62,868 nt of DNA. Source: Promethearchaeota archaeon (lineage in GTDB: Archaea > Asgardarchaeota > Lokiarchaeia > Sigyniarchaeales > SOKP01). Made by a program: the position numbers and the translations under genes. The number at the start of each line of letters is the position of its first letter. Position 1 is the stretch's first letter. Below the pieces are notes generated by a model that did no database searches, was not told the origin of the DNA, and worked only from the letters and a program-made list of their open reading frames with translations. Positions 44,009 to 52,862 of the stretch are shown one piece after another. The stretch lies in the NCBI GenBank assembly GCA_019058295.1, contig JAHPZI010000025.1:12418-75285 (forward strand), in the 5' to 3' direction.

Positions 44009-45223
44009 ATGGATCATAACAAGATAGAACAGCTTCGGTTGCGTTTAAGAAAAGATAGCGATATCGGAATCCATGGAATACTAGATTCACAAGCTGTTAG
44101 ATATTATGAAGAAAAAGAAGAAGATAAAAATTATATTGATATTAGATCTCCTTTTTTCAGAGATGTGGATCGGATTGTTCATAGCAAAGCATACTCGAGA
44201 TATATTGACCGCTCCCAAGTGTTTTTTGATATAAATAACGCAAATATCACTCATCGTTCTTTACATGTGGTCTTAGTTTCGAGAATAGCACGCCAGATAG
44301 GTAGAGTTTTAAAACTTAATACTGATTTAATAGAGGCAATAGCTTTAGGACATGATATCGGACACCCGCCATATGGGCACTTAGGAGAGCAAATTTTAGA
44401 TAATATTAGTAAAAAATATAAGATGGGTGGATTTTTACACAACGCTCAAAGTATTAGGTGGCTAACCCATCTAGAAAAAAGATTTCCTAAGAAGCCTGCT
44501 AATGGATTAAATTTAACCCTACAAGTATTAGATGGCATCCTTTGCCATGATGGAGAAATTAACGAACAAAAGTTAAAACCAAAAAAAATTAATAGTAAAA
44601 CTTGGAATGACCATTTTAGAGAATATAACGATTGCTTTAACGAAAACATAATTAAAAGAATTCCTATGTCAAATGAAGGTGTTGTTGTAAGATTTGCTGA
44701 CGCCATTTCTTATATAGGAAGAGACATTGAAGATGCGATTCTGTTAAAGTTCATAAAACGCTCTGATATACCAGAAACTTGCAGAAAAATTCTCGGAGAT
44801 ACAAATCGAAAGATTATTAATACATTAATAATGGATCTCCTTGACTTTAGTTTAGATAACGATATAATTGGATATTCTGAGAAAATATTTGAGGCTTTGA
44901 AAGAATTAAAGATGTTTAATAATAATGAAATATATCTTAGAAGAGATTTATATCAAAAGAAAGATTCTAAAATTCCCTACGCAGATGAATTAACTAAAAA
45001 ATTCGAATTGATTTTTAAAAAATGTCTAAAAGATTTAGAAGAGGAAAATTACGAAGAACCAATTTTTAAAGATCATATCGAATATATTGATAACGAAAAT
45101 TATACTACTTATTTTAAACCCCTTAAAGAGAATAATTTGACTCTTATTGTGCGAGATTATATCGCAGGAATGTCAGATAAGTATTTCAAAGAGATATATG
45201 AAAAATCTTCAAAAAAGATTTAG
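44009..45223 (+). CDS. dGTPase-like HD-domain phosphohydrolase
   Basis: Deoxynucleotide triphosphohydrolase family protein, 404 residues. The N-terminal block FFRDVDRIVHSKAYSRYIDRSQVF matches the dGTPase dRaRilhS.afRrL..k.qv signature. The HD motif is ALGHDIGHPPYGHLGEQ, and further metal-ligand elements are CHDGE and FADAISYIGRDIEDAI. It would convert dGTP or other dNTPs to deoxynucleosides and triphosphate; HD relatives can also guard against phage. It is monocistronic, starting with ATG. Following it is a 351-nt non-coding gap holding a structured element. Confidence 0.92.
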   Translation: MDHNKIEQLRLRLRKDSDIGIHGILDSQAVRYYEEKEEDKNYIDIRSPFFRDVDRIVHSKAYSRYIDRSQVFFDINNANITHRSLHVVLVSRIARQIGRVLKLNTDLIEAIALGHDIGHPPYGHLGEQILDNISKKYKMGGFLHNAQSIRWLTHLEKRFPKKPANGLNLTLQVLDGILCHDGEINEQKLKPKKINSKTWNDHFREYNDCFNENIIKRIPMSNEGVVVRFADAISYIGRDIEDAILLKFIKRSDIPETCRKILGDTNRKIINTLIMDLLDFSLDNDIIGYSEKIFEALKELKMFNNNEIYLRRDLYQKKDSKIPYADELTKKFELIFKKCLKDLEEENYEEPIFKDHIEYIDNENYTTYFKPLKENNLTLIVRDYIAGMSDKYFKEIYEKSSKKI

Positions 45224-45281
45224 CCTTTTTATTTTTCATTGGTGAAATAAAAATTAGCTAACTATATTATTATAGGTAAGA

Positions 45282-45464
45282 GGATTACACATAACGGAGG
45301 AAAAACAAGGGTTTCTTTTTCAGTCACGGGGTTTTTTACGCTTCATATAGAAACGATTTTTTTTAGTTCAGTTATTACGGGGTTTTTAAAGAATTAGTAT
45401 TTAACTGAATTATTTTTTTTTTACATCCTCCGTGCAATTTTGAAAAATTGTATATGTGTAATCC
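45282..45464 (+). ncRNA. candidate structured RNA or MITE-like element
   Basis: In the non-coding gap 45224-45574. The outer helix has two parts: 12 bp of 45282-45293 with 45453-45464, and 8 bp of 45294-45301 with 45426-45433. The 3' arm is split by a 6-bp UGAA-loop hairpin at 45435-45450. Inside are two more stems, 45311-45316 with 45349-45354, and an 11-bp stem 45364-45374 with 45402-45412 (one G-T). The loops share a repeated sequence, tcag...acggggttttt, at 45320 and 45368. The result is a multi-branch junction. It contains T-tracts that would terminate archaeal transcription, so a mobile MITE-like element is a real alternative. Strand is assigned arbitrarily. Confidence 0.45.
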
Positions 45465-45574
45465 CAGTAAATATATGATCCTTATCAATAAAAATCTATC
45501 TGATCGGTATATTTAAATTACAATTCTTATGTGAAAGAAAAACTTTTTAGGAATCTTAAGTTTTAATACATTAA

Positions 45575-45677
45575 AGCCGAGTGGTGTAGTGGCCAAGCAT
45601 CGGGGGCCCTGAACCCCTGGACCACGGTTCGAAAATTAGCGATATGGCGTTGCTCTTCGAGATTCCGTGCTCGGCTA
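45575..45677 (+). tRNA. tRNA-Gln(CUG) with intron in the T loop
   Basis: Acceptor agccgag pairs perfectly with ctcggct, with discriminator A at 45677. The anticodon stem is ggggg/cccct around the 7-nt loop ccctgaa, giving anticodon CTG, with C instead of the usual T at position 33. The T stem cacgg pairs with ccgtg, but 37 bases lie between them. Removing about 30 (45634-45663) restores a normal loop ttcgaat. A helix inside (tcga/tcga, then agcga/ttgct) is consistent with a bulge-helix-bulge-type splice site. The T-loop position corresponds to about 59/60. Exact intron boundaries are uncertain by one or two bases. Confidence 0.88.
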
Positions 45678-45686
45678 TATTTCTTT

Positions 45687-46046
45687 TTACCCTGTTCGTT
45701 TAATAATATGATATCCAAATTGGGTTTTGACAGGTTGGGAAATTGATCCGACTTTTAATTTTGTACAAGCATTCCAGAATTCGGATACCATTTTACCTTT
45801 TGGAAATTCCCCTAAATTACCTCCTTTATTCTTACTCGGGCACTCAGAATATTGTCTTGCGAGTTTTTCAAAGCTTTCACCAGCTTGCAAATCTTCATAA
45901 ATTTCTTGGGCCATACTTAGCTTATTAACTAATATATGGCTTGCTTTTATTTTTCCCCCTTTTATTGGGGCTCCATCTTTTCCTGTGGAGCCCTTTGATG
46001 CTCCAACCTTTTTTTGCATCCCTTTTCCATATTTTGGCTTTCCCAT
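45687..46046 (-). CDS. parvulin-type peptidyl-prolyl isomerase
   Basis: 119-residue PpiC/Pin4-like isomerase. A basic Gly/Lys-rich N-terminus of about 30 residues precedes the parvulin domain. Motifs: [33 protein letters not shown] and [21 protein letters not shown]. No signal peptide, so it is cytosolic. The basic tail is like that of human Pin4 and could bind nucleic acid or ribosomes. Starts with ATG; convergent with tRNA-Gln, 9 nt away. Confidence 0.93.
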   Translation of the reverse strand: MGKPKYGKGMQKKVGASKGSTGKDGAPIKGGKIKASHILVNKLSMAQEIYEDLQAGESFEKLARQYSECPSKNKGGNLGEFPKGKMVSEFWNACTKLKVGSISQPVKTQFGYHIIKRTG

Positions 46047-46114
46047 AATTTCAAACCTAAAATTATCGGTTAATTTTATTAATATTATTAAAAGTTCAAG
46101 TTAAGAAAAAGTTG

Positions 46115-46549
46115 TTAATTGATGATTAGATACCTGAAGTTTTTAATTTCCTTTATACTATTGATTTCAACAACAATACTACGAAAATCTTGAAGGCTTC
46201 CCTCAAAAACCAAAAAGAATGTATTATGAGGATTATTAGTATAGAATTGCTGATTCTTACTTACAATCTGATCGCAATATTTATTTTCTATTTTATTCAA
46301 TTTTTTTAGAATATTTATATCATTAGGCACGACGATGATCATATTACCGATAATCTTTTTAGTTAATGGAGTAAAAAAATCGATAGTAGCAGCATCCATA
46401 TTTGAAAAGTCAGGACTTTGCTGTAATCTCAATATTGCATCCCTAATAAGCTTAGATTTGTTCTTGTACTTATTTTTAGTAATTAGTTTATCCAAGAACT
46501 TCTTAAGGTTCTCATTAATCGAGATGCTTATTATCGGAATGACATCCAC
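46115..46549 (-). CDS. ribbon-helix-helix transcriptional regulator, NikR/CopG-like
   Basis: 144 residues. The N-terminus IPIISISINENLKKFLDKLI followed by SKLIRDAILRL is the beta-alpha-alpha ribbon-helix-helix DNA-binding domain. The C-terminal 80 residues alternate strands and helices (NMIIVVPNDINILKKLNKIE and GSLQDFRSIVVEINSI) like the ACT-type ligand-binding domain of NikR, but the nickel-site His and Cys of NikR are not recognisable. So the effector is unknown. It probably represses itself and neighbours; no operator could be identified. Confidence 0.75.
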   Translation of the reverse strand: MDVIPIISISINENLKKFLDKLITKNKYKNKSKLIRDAILRLQQSPDFSNMDAATIDFFTPLTKKIIGNMIIVVPNDINILKKLNKIENKYCDQIVSKNQQFYTNNPHNTFFLVFEGSLQDFRSIVVEINSIKEIKNFRYLIIN

Positions 46550-46632
46550 CTTTTTTTTATTTCTATCTTTGCTTTATATATAATTAGATATTAAAATTTA
46601 TATATTTATTGCATACAATTGAGAATGATATT

Positions 46633-49005
46633 TTAAATTTTTAAAGTTCTAGTCAATACATTTCTGAAGCTTTCTACATCATTAACTAATTTATCGGCAT
46701 CATCCTCACTAATACTCTCCTCCTTTTCATATTTATTTAATCTTGTAAGCCAGAATTCAATTCGCCCTAATACTGGGCTATCTTCTCCAATAATCTTTCT
46801 TAAGCGAATAAAAGTATCGTGTAATTTAGTTCTTATGTTTTGTGCTTTCCAACGAAGCATGCAATAATCGCTTACCTCTGCCAAATTCTGGGTTATTGCC
46901 ATGACATCGAGCGTTTTTTCTCGTTCTTCACTTTTGATCTTGCGAATAATTTCTATTTGTTCATACAATAACTCTATTAATTTTGCTAAGAATCCCGTAA
47001 GTTGCCCAGGATTAGCACACCAAACTCTTATTTCCATGGATTGATTTACCGCGGATACAAAAAGCCTTATAATAATTCTCCCACCAGTCACTTTTGCTTC
47101 GCTACAGCACCAACACTCCCCAACATAGCTCCCAGAATCGTCAGTTCCTTCATGAGACGTAACTATGCTTGTATCAAAATTTTTTAAAGTTCTAATTCCA
47201 GCTCTATAAGCTAATCGAGGATCTAAATCAGCAATTAAAAAAGCCCGAGCATCATTAGGAAGGTCTTGAATTGATAATTGGCAATCTTCGATAGTTGTTA
47301 GAGAAGCACAAACTAAAGGACACTTAATTTGTACTTCTTTTTTTCTCACATGAATCGTTTTTTGCTCACCAACAGCATTTTTGTAAATGACAGTTCCACC
47401 AATATTAGAAATTCCACATTCCTTAGGTTCTAAATAGAAATCTACTCCCCTTGAATTCCCTTGTTCAATGACTGGAATAGTAATTAAAGATTGTTTTAAA
47501 TTGTAGCTTGTAGGAGCATCTAATACAATTTTTACATTATTAATCGCCATATCACTATGATTTCTAACAACAACTTTGAAATGAAGTTGACCCCCTATAA
47601 AATCATAATCGCGTAATGCTTCAATTTTCCCCTCATCTTTTGGCTCAATTTTTTCTTTTGAAACTTGAGCTGCCTTTCTTGAAGCTATTGGTACATCATA
47701 GGCTACAAGCATTTTTTTTTGAGAGTCAATATATCCATCTATCTCGCCCCTTCCGATTAAGATTGCTAAATTTTCTTCAATAGTTGCCTCTGTCACTCCT
47801 AATCTATTTGATAATTCTTTCAATTTTAAGTTTCTGTATGCTCTCGTGAGTTCTTTTAGTTTTGTTTCGAGATGTTTCGTTGTCATGAATTCTCTTCGTT
47901 GAGTAAATATTCCCCTAATATCACCACTTTTAATCATTTCGTGAAGACTTTTTCTACTTAATTCCAATGCGATATTCTGTTTTTCAGCAAGTTTTGAAAG
48001 TTTAAAAACTCCCATATCTTTTGAAAATTTTTTAATCTCACTATAAATTTGATTGGTAGTAATTATTTGTTTACCATGATCAGCAAAATATCCATTAATA
48101 GCTTTAGTTTTCATAAGATTAATACAATTATTCTTAATTAACTCAGAGGGCATATTAAAACTTTTAGCAAGCTCAAATAACGGAATTCTACCTTTTTCAT
48201 TAATAGTTTTTATTAAATTATCAGTAATATAGTTCTGAGAATAATATATTCTTTTATCTTTTGAAAAGGCTCCTTTAATTTGGAATTTACTGATTTGCTT
48301 GTAAATTACTTTAAGGGCCATATCTGAATTCATATCCAGCATCAACGCTAAATCTTTTACCTTTATAATCCCCTCTTTTTGAATTTTTGCAGCTAATTTC
48401 TTTCGCATCTCAAAAGATATATAATAAAATATTCGGTTTTTAGAATCTATAATTCCATATATTCGGTCTTCTTCAATATATTTCTTAATTAATTTTACCA
48501 TCTGTTCTGCTGAGATATGAAAGGCATCCATTATAGATGAAAAATTCGTTGTAGGAGCTCTCTTTAAAAGGTCTAAGAAACATTTAGGGCAAATCTCTTT
48601 TCCAATAATATGTTTTAGTTTTTTGTTACACTTCGAAAAGGATTGAATAAGATTATACCTTCTCGCTTCTTTTTTCAATTGATCTTCTGATGGATAAAAT
48701 ATACCAGGTGTTTTTAAATACGAATTCCATCCATCTTCAGGGTTCGTACATTGAAGAAAATACTGACCTGATGATAATTGCTCGATTCTTAAAAGAGAAC
48801 CACAATCTGGACAAGAACTATCTTCCATGATTGAACAGCGATATTGTAATTCAGAAGCTTTCGCTTTTGAGTATTGTTGATTATGTTTCTTACATTCCCA
48901 TAACTCCGTTGTTGCTGTGTGGTTAATACAAAAGCTAGTTTTACATTTTTCGCATTTAAATTCTATGCGTGAACTGTCACAGAACAAACATTTTTCCGTC
49001 GCCAT
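46633..49005 (-). CDS. zinc-finger/tandem winged-helix protein resembling UFL1, with adaptor-ear-like domain
   Basis: 790 residues. N-terminal zinc cluster with ligands C6, C9, C18, C21, C26, H29, C38 and H41 (B-box/AN1-like), followed by a zinc ribbon (CPDCGSLLRI) and a CxxC at CPKC. From about residue 150 to 430 there are four to five winged-helix repeats, each with a pattern such as EKGRIPLFELAKSFNMPSEL, then an xxIxGxFx strand. This spacing closely resembles the winged helices of UFL1, the UFM1 E3 ligase. A beta-sandwich (KVVVRNHSDMAINNVKIVLD) at about 470-575 resembles CARDB/adaptor-ear domains. The last 200 residues are an alpha/beta domain plus coiled coil. UFL1 kinship is inference from pattern. 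Confidence 0.72.
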   Translation of the reverse strand: MATEKCLFCDSSRIEFKCEKCKTSFCINHTATTELWECKKHNQQYSKAKASELQYRCSIMEDSSCPDCGSLLRIEQLSSGQYFLQCTNPEDGWNSYLKTPGIFYPSEDQLKKEARRYNLIQSFSKCNKKLKHIIGKEICPKCFLDLLKRAPTTNFSSIMDAFHISAEQMVKLIKKYIEEDRIYGIIDSKNRIFYYISFEMRKKLAAKIQKEGIIKVKDLALMLDMNSDMALKVIYKQISKFQIKGAFSKDKRIYYSQNYITDNLIKTINEKGRIPLFELAKSFNMPSELIKNNCINLMKTKAINGYFADHGKQIITTNQIYSEIKKFSKDMGVFKLSKLAEKQNIALELSRKSLHEMIKSGDIRGIFTQRREFMTTKHLETKLKELTRAYRNLKLKELSNRLGVTEATIEENLAILIGRGEIDGYIDSQKKMLVAYDVPIASRKAAQVSKEKIEPKDEGKIEALRDYDFIGGQLHFKVVVRNHSDMAINNVKIVLDAPTSYNLKQSLITIPVIEQGNSRGVDFYLEPKECGISNIGGTVIYKNAVGEQKTIHVRKKEVQIKCPLVCASLTTIEDCQLSIQDLPNDARAFLIADLDPRLAYRAGIRTLKNFDTSIVTSHEGTDDSGSYVGECWCCSEAKVTGGRIIIRLFVSAVNQSMEIRVWCANPGQLTGFLAKLIELLYEQIEIIRKIKSEEREKTLDVMAITQNLAEVSDYCMLRWKAQNIRTKLHDTFIRLRKIIGEDSPVLGRIEFWLTRLNKYEKEESISEDDADKLVNDVESFRNVLTRTLKI

Positions 49006-49102
49006 GATATCTTATCTTTATTAATATTTTTTCTTTTATCTCTTATATATTAATATAAAAAAATTCAGATTTAAATTCTTTACATAGTCCATTTTTTATT
49101 TT

Positions 49103-49864
49103 TTATTTTAAACGGGAAACTGGAAAAAGATTAATTTGTAAGAAGCTCAAAACCATAATAATTATATTGACACCGATTATTATCAATAACATAATTATAT
49201 AAATAGTAATCGTTCCTTTTTTCTTAGATCCTTCCATTTCAGTTTTAGTTTCCTTCGGAAATGGCTTAATCGTTTCAGCAGTTCGTTTTGCAAGCGCCAA
49301 TGGAAATAAGCCTATTAATGTTCCCAGTGAAAAATAGAATACTGTAAAAAATCCTTCTAACCACCCGTAGCTTAAAGAAAAGATTAAACATTGAGAATAT
49401 ATATATAATTCGAATAAACAAGGGGGAAACCCTGCAAGAAGTCCAAAAATGTAAGGTGTTCTTCGTTTATTCCAATCCAAATTCATAATACTATCTTTAT
49501 ACTTTGAATGTGGGAAGTAGTCCTTCCTTGTGATAAAAAATAAAAATGTAATAGCTACAAATGTAGAAGAAAATGCTCCAAAAAAAGTGATAGTATGAGG
49601 GTCTAAAACAACAGAGGGGAGTAATATTAAAGGAATTAAAATAACTAGAATAGAAATAATGGCAATAGTTAAATTGGCAGTCATTAGACCAAGTCCGTAT
49701 AAAATTAATATAAAGAAACTGCTTTTGGGTTCTTTAGTTACTCCAAAACTATAAAAACAAAAAAGAGCCTTATCTTCACAGGGCATAACAGTGTGGAGCA
49801 AACCTAATAAAAATGCTGGCAAGAAAATAATCCAATATTCCTGTAAAATAAGAAATTGCAACAT
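49103..49864 (-). CDS. CcdA/DsbD- or SafE-like transmembrane protein
   Basis: 253 residues, six to seven helices. Two paired cysteine motifs within helices are diagnostic: FLLGLLHTVMPCEDKALF near the N-terminus and GLLAGFPPCLFELYIYSQC in the middle. These resemble the thiol-relay proteins CcdA/DsbD and the SafE (UreH-like) membrane family, which move electrons or metal/sulfite across the membrane. Motif spacing does not separate these. A final helix follows a basic cytosolic segment. Starts with ATG, ends 72 nt after hisA's start region on the same strand direction. Confidence 0.7.
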   Translation of the reverse strand: MLQFLILQEYWIIFLPAFLLGLLHTVMPCEDKALFCFYSFGVTKEPKSSFFILILYGLGLMTANLTIAIISILVILIPLILLPSVVLDPHTITFFGAFSSTFVAITFLFFITRKDYFPHSKYKDSIMNLDWNKRRTPYIFGLLAGFPPCLFELYIYSQCLIFSLSYGWLEGFFTVFYFSLGTLIGLFPLALAKRTAETIKPFPKETKTEMEGSKKKGTITIYIIMLLIIIGVNIIIMVLSFLQINLFPVSRLK

Positions 49865-49936
49865 TTTTTTAAATTTTTAGAGTAATTAATTTATCGTTAA
49901 ATCAAATATATTTGATGATATTTTGTATTACTATTT

Positions 49937-50662
49937 TTAATCATTATATTTAGCATTTTTGATTATTGAAAAAGGAATTTTCTCTTCATAAAAAGCTTTA
50001 CCTATGATTACACCATAAGTACCAATTTTTTTAAGATTTTCTATATCCTTTTCATTCCTGACTCCGCCTGCAGCATATACAGGTATTTTAACAGACTTGA
50101 TCATCTTCTCAATATTTCCAAAATCGGGACCAGTAAACGCCCCATCCGCTTCTACAGAAGAGAAGAGGATGTATCCAGCACCTAAATTCTCAAATTTTTT
50201 CCCGAAACTGAATGGATCCTTGTCTGTTTGTTTTGTCCATCCGTGTGTAGAAATCTTTCCCTGTTTATAATCTAAAGCAACAATAATATGTTTAGAACCA
50301 ACCTCATCTGTTAATTTTTTAATAATCTCAGGTTTTTTTATTGCTAACGTTCCAATTATAACTCGGTCAGCACCAATTTTAATAAGTTCTATCGCTGCAT
50401 TAAGGCTTCTAATTCCTCCCCCAATTTGAACTTTTGATTTATTTGATGCTTTTTTTATCATTTTTTTTAATAATTCTTTGTTCTTATCTGAGCCCCATGC
50501 TCCATCTAAATCTACAAAGTGTATTCGTTGTGATCCTTGACTAATCCAAAAATCCAGAGCATCGAGAGGATTCTCGTAATATATTTTTTCAGTTCCCTTT
50601 TCTCCTTTATACAATCTTACGCATTTTCCACTGCTAATATCAATCGCAGGTATTATCTCTAT
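49937..50662 (-). CDS. hisA: HisA, ProFAR isomerase (ATA start proposed)
   Basis: TIM-barrel isomerase of histidine biosynthesis, 241 residues when read from ATA at 50662-50660. That gives E-I-I-P-A-I-D-I-S right after the start, exactly the family consensus (MEIIPAIDI), including the catalytic Asp at position 8 and SGKCVRLYKGE. The only ordinary start codon, ATG at 50614, would remove the catalytic Asp and the first strand. An in-frame stop lies upstream. The second catalytic Asp is in IIVALDYKQGK. Further signs: QIGGGIRS, GWTK, AAGGVRNEKDI. A GGTGAT ribosome-binding site precedes the ATA by 5 nt. No other his genes are in view. Confidence 0.93.
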   Translation of the reverse strand: MEIIPAIDISSGKCVRLYKGEKGTEKIYYENPLDALDFWISQGSQRIHFVDLDGAWGSDKNKELLKKMIKKASNKSKVQIGGGIRSLNAAIELIKIGADRVIIGTLAIKKPEIIKKLTDEVGSKHIIVALDYKQGKISTHGWTKQTDKDPFSFGKKFENLGAGYILFSSVEADGAFTGPDFGNIEKMIKSVKIPVYAAGGVRNEKDIENLKKIGTYGVIIGKAFYEEKIPFSIIKNAKYND

Positions 50663-50667
50663 TTTAT

Positions 50668-50673
50668 ATCACC
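50668..50673 (-). promoter_or_regulatory. GGTGAT ribosome-binding site of hisA
   Basis: On the minus strand GGTGAT is 5 nt before the ATA at 50662. No canonical start codon is near it in the right frame. It supports the ATA start. Confidence 0.65.
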
Positions 50674-50692
50674 CCTTTTGTATTAGGTAAAT

Positions 50693-51484
50693 TTAACCTA
50701 TTAAAATCTTTTTGTAAATAAAATATATAATTCCGATATAAAATATAATTAATATCACTGGTATAAAAAATTCTATTATTGGTAGAATAGATTTATCTTC
50801 TAAAACAATTTCGACAATTATCTGATGATTTTCAATGTACAGCTTATATGATCTTAAAATACCTTGATCATTATACATTGCGTGAATTTTGACATATTCA
50901 GTAGGATAATCACCTTTCAAATCATATTTTTGAATTTCACAGCTTATAGCTGATATGGATCTGGCATCAATAGAGTAACCTTCATATAAATCTATATCTT
51001 TTAAATAATCATCTAATGGAAGAGGTAGCCAAATTGGAGCACAATTCAGAAATATAAAATCATCAGAATAATCTTTTGGATCACAAAAATGTGTAATTTG
51101 GTCTATATAATCATAATCGCCCCATTTATCATCACTCGTCCATGTCCACTTTCTAAAAGTAATACTAAAAAATTCCTCGTTTTTTTGTGATTTGGGGTTG
51201 TATATTTTTAAATCTTTATTAGTTTTTGTAATCCACAATCTCATCTGATTTCCACGTTTTAGATCCTCAAAAAGACCTGTTCCATTAGAATTCCAATTTT
51301 TTCCAAATAAATCCTCCATTTTCTCTTTATCGCATATATTACATTTCCAGATAAATGAATCGCCTTTCTTGACGCCAATATCATAATTTGATGCAACTGC
51401 ATTAGAAGTAGTAATAACAATAAATCCTATAAATACCATTGATATCAATAAAAGCAATTTAATCTTCAAAATTAATTTCCTCAA
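50693..51484 (-). CDS. secreted, C-terminally membrane-anchored protein, unknown function
   Basis: 263 residues. A signal peptide (LILKIKLLLLISMVFIGFIVI) with a possible cleavage after VAS is followed by an extracellular domain. It has two cysteines early (WKCNICDKEKMEDLFGK) and a Trp/Tyr/Asp-rich middle (FRKWTWTSDDKWGDYDYIDQ). Then a C-terminal helix (ILPIIEFFIPVILIIFYIGII) with a short lysine tail anchors it. Such proteins are common in Asgard archaea; no enzymatic motif is seen. It lies 31 nt upstream of hisA on the same strand. Confidence 0.68.
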   Translation of the reverse strand: MRKLILKIKLLLLISMVFIGFIVITTSNAVASNYDIGVKKGDSFIWKCNICDKEKMEDLFGKNWNSNGTGLFEDLKRGNQMRLWITKTNKDLKIYNPKSQKNEEFFSITFRKWTWTSDDKWGDYDYIDQITHFCDPKDYSDDFIFLNCAPIWLPLPLDDYLKDIDLYEGYSIDARSISAISCEIQKYDLKGDYPTEYVKIHAMYNDQGILRSYKLYIENHQIIVEIVLEDKSILPIIEFFIPVILIIFYIGIIYFIYKKILIG

Positions 51485-51511
51485 AATTATAATATTTTGA
51501 ATTATATTTAT

Positions 51512-52759
51512 CTATTTTTTCTCTGACCTTAAAGCATATTTTGTTATTCCAATAAAACTTAATATTAGAAAAATCGTGCTTGCAAAATTATAGGGAAATA
51601 ATATCCAAATTAAAAACCAAATTCCCATAAAGGCTAAATCAAATAAAGTGAAAAAGAGAATACTTTTTCTTAAATATTTCATAGTTATTTCTGAATGTCT
51701 CGGTAAAATAAATATAATTATAGTCAATAACGGAATTAAAATCAGAAGATGATGGTCCCAAGAATCGTAATATCCTAACAGCATAATTATTATGCCAATA
51801 GTAATCCCATAAATTATTTGGTAATTTTCATCAAATTTTCCAATAATGAAAATTATGAATCCAATCCCCCCTATGATACTTAGGACAACAATTAACACAT
51901 ATAGTTGATTAAAGGGAATATTGTATACAAAGCAGAAATTTAAGATTAATTTAGTAATACTAAATGAAAAATTTAAAGTAACGGGATTACTTCCTGTGAA
52001 ATTTGTTTCTATAAAACCCTCCCATAATTTCGGATATGATAGAAATATGAAAATATTTAACGAAACTGGCAAAAAAACTCCAATTAACCTTACGAGGCTT
52101 GTTGAAAAATCACCAGTAAGCTTTTTTCTTCTATTAAAATCTAAATTTATTACTAATAAAAAGGGAATTAAAAATAAAGCTATAGGTTTAAGGATAATAC
52201 TTACCCCTAAAATTAAACTACCAACAAATTGCCATATAAGTTTATCATATTTAATAAAGATGTAAAGAGAGATTAGTATAGAAAGAGTAATATATAAATT
52301 AATTTGCCCTAAAAGATAGTTAAAAATTTGGGGTATTCCTGTCAAATAAATGCAAATATATAAGATAATTCGCTTATCGTCTTCTTCATGATCCTCACCT
52401 TTAACAAATTTACAAATTTTGTATAAAAAAATACAAATCAATATATTAAGAATTAAATTAAAAGTATGGAAAAGTAGGAAACCTAATTCAAAACCTAAAA
52501 GATAAAAAGGGACGAAAAACATTGCAGAGAGAGGCAAATACCTATAATCCCATAAATAATGTTCTTGATCATATAAAGCATTTATATTATTGTAGAATAT
52601 TCCCCCAGCATTAAAGTAAATTATAAAATCATTTTGCTCTCTGAGAATTGTTAGAACAATGATTAACGTGACAATGAAATAACCTAAATGACCTATGACC
52701 GCATATCGAAAAAATTTAAAATTAATCCAGAGTTCTTTGAATCTCTTAATCGGTTTCAT
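51512..52759 (-). CDS. GT87-like polyprenyl-phosphate glycosyltransferase (GT-C)
   Basis: Integral membrane glycosyltransferase-like protein with about ten helices (415 residues). After the first helix the extracytoplasmic segment ending LYDQEHYLWDYRYLPLSAMF carries the Asp/Glu/His and Tyr-Pro-like element typical of GT-C family 87. Helices continue with charged loops. It likely transfers mannose or another hexose from a lipid-linked donor to a glycan, which could serve S-layer or surface-protein glycosylation. Start ATG 52759; the neighbouring secreted protein follows after 28 nt on the same strand, so an operon is likely. Confidence 0.7.
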   Translation of the reverse strand: MKPIKRFKELWINFKFFRYAVIGHLGYFIVTLIIVLTILREQNDFIIYFNAGGIFYNNINALYDQEHYLWDYRYLPLSAMFFVPFYLLGFELGFLLFHTFNLILNILICIFLYKICKFVKGEDHEEDDKRIILYICIYLTGIPQIFNYLLGQINLYITLSILISLYIFIKYDKLIWQFVGSLILGVSIILKPIALFLIPFLLVINLDFNRRKKLTGDFSTSLVRLIGVFLPVSLNIFIFLSYPKLWEGFIETNFTGSNPVTLNFSFSITKLILNFCFVYNIPFNQLYVLIVVLSIIGGIGFIIFIIGKFDENYQIIYGITIGIIIMLLGYYDSWDHHLLILIPLLTIIIFILPRHSEITMKYLRKSILFFTLFDLAFMGIWFLIWILFPYNFASTIFLILSFIGITKYALRSEKK

Positions 52760-52862
52760 TGAAATTTAAAAGAGTTATACAATTTGCGTAAATTTAATTT
52801 TCTATTAAATTCTTAAATTAAATTAGTAAAATTAATTTTTTTAAATTTTAAAAGGGATTTAA

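Noticed and set aside
45282..45464. RNase P RNA or SRP RNA
   Set aside because: Conserved RNase P CR-I/CR-V blocks and the SRP GGAA/AGCA loop are not present; length is too short for both.
46115..46549. An antitoxin of a toxin-antitoxin pair
   Set aside because: The C-terminal ligand-like domain is large and no small toxin gene adjoins it.
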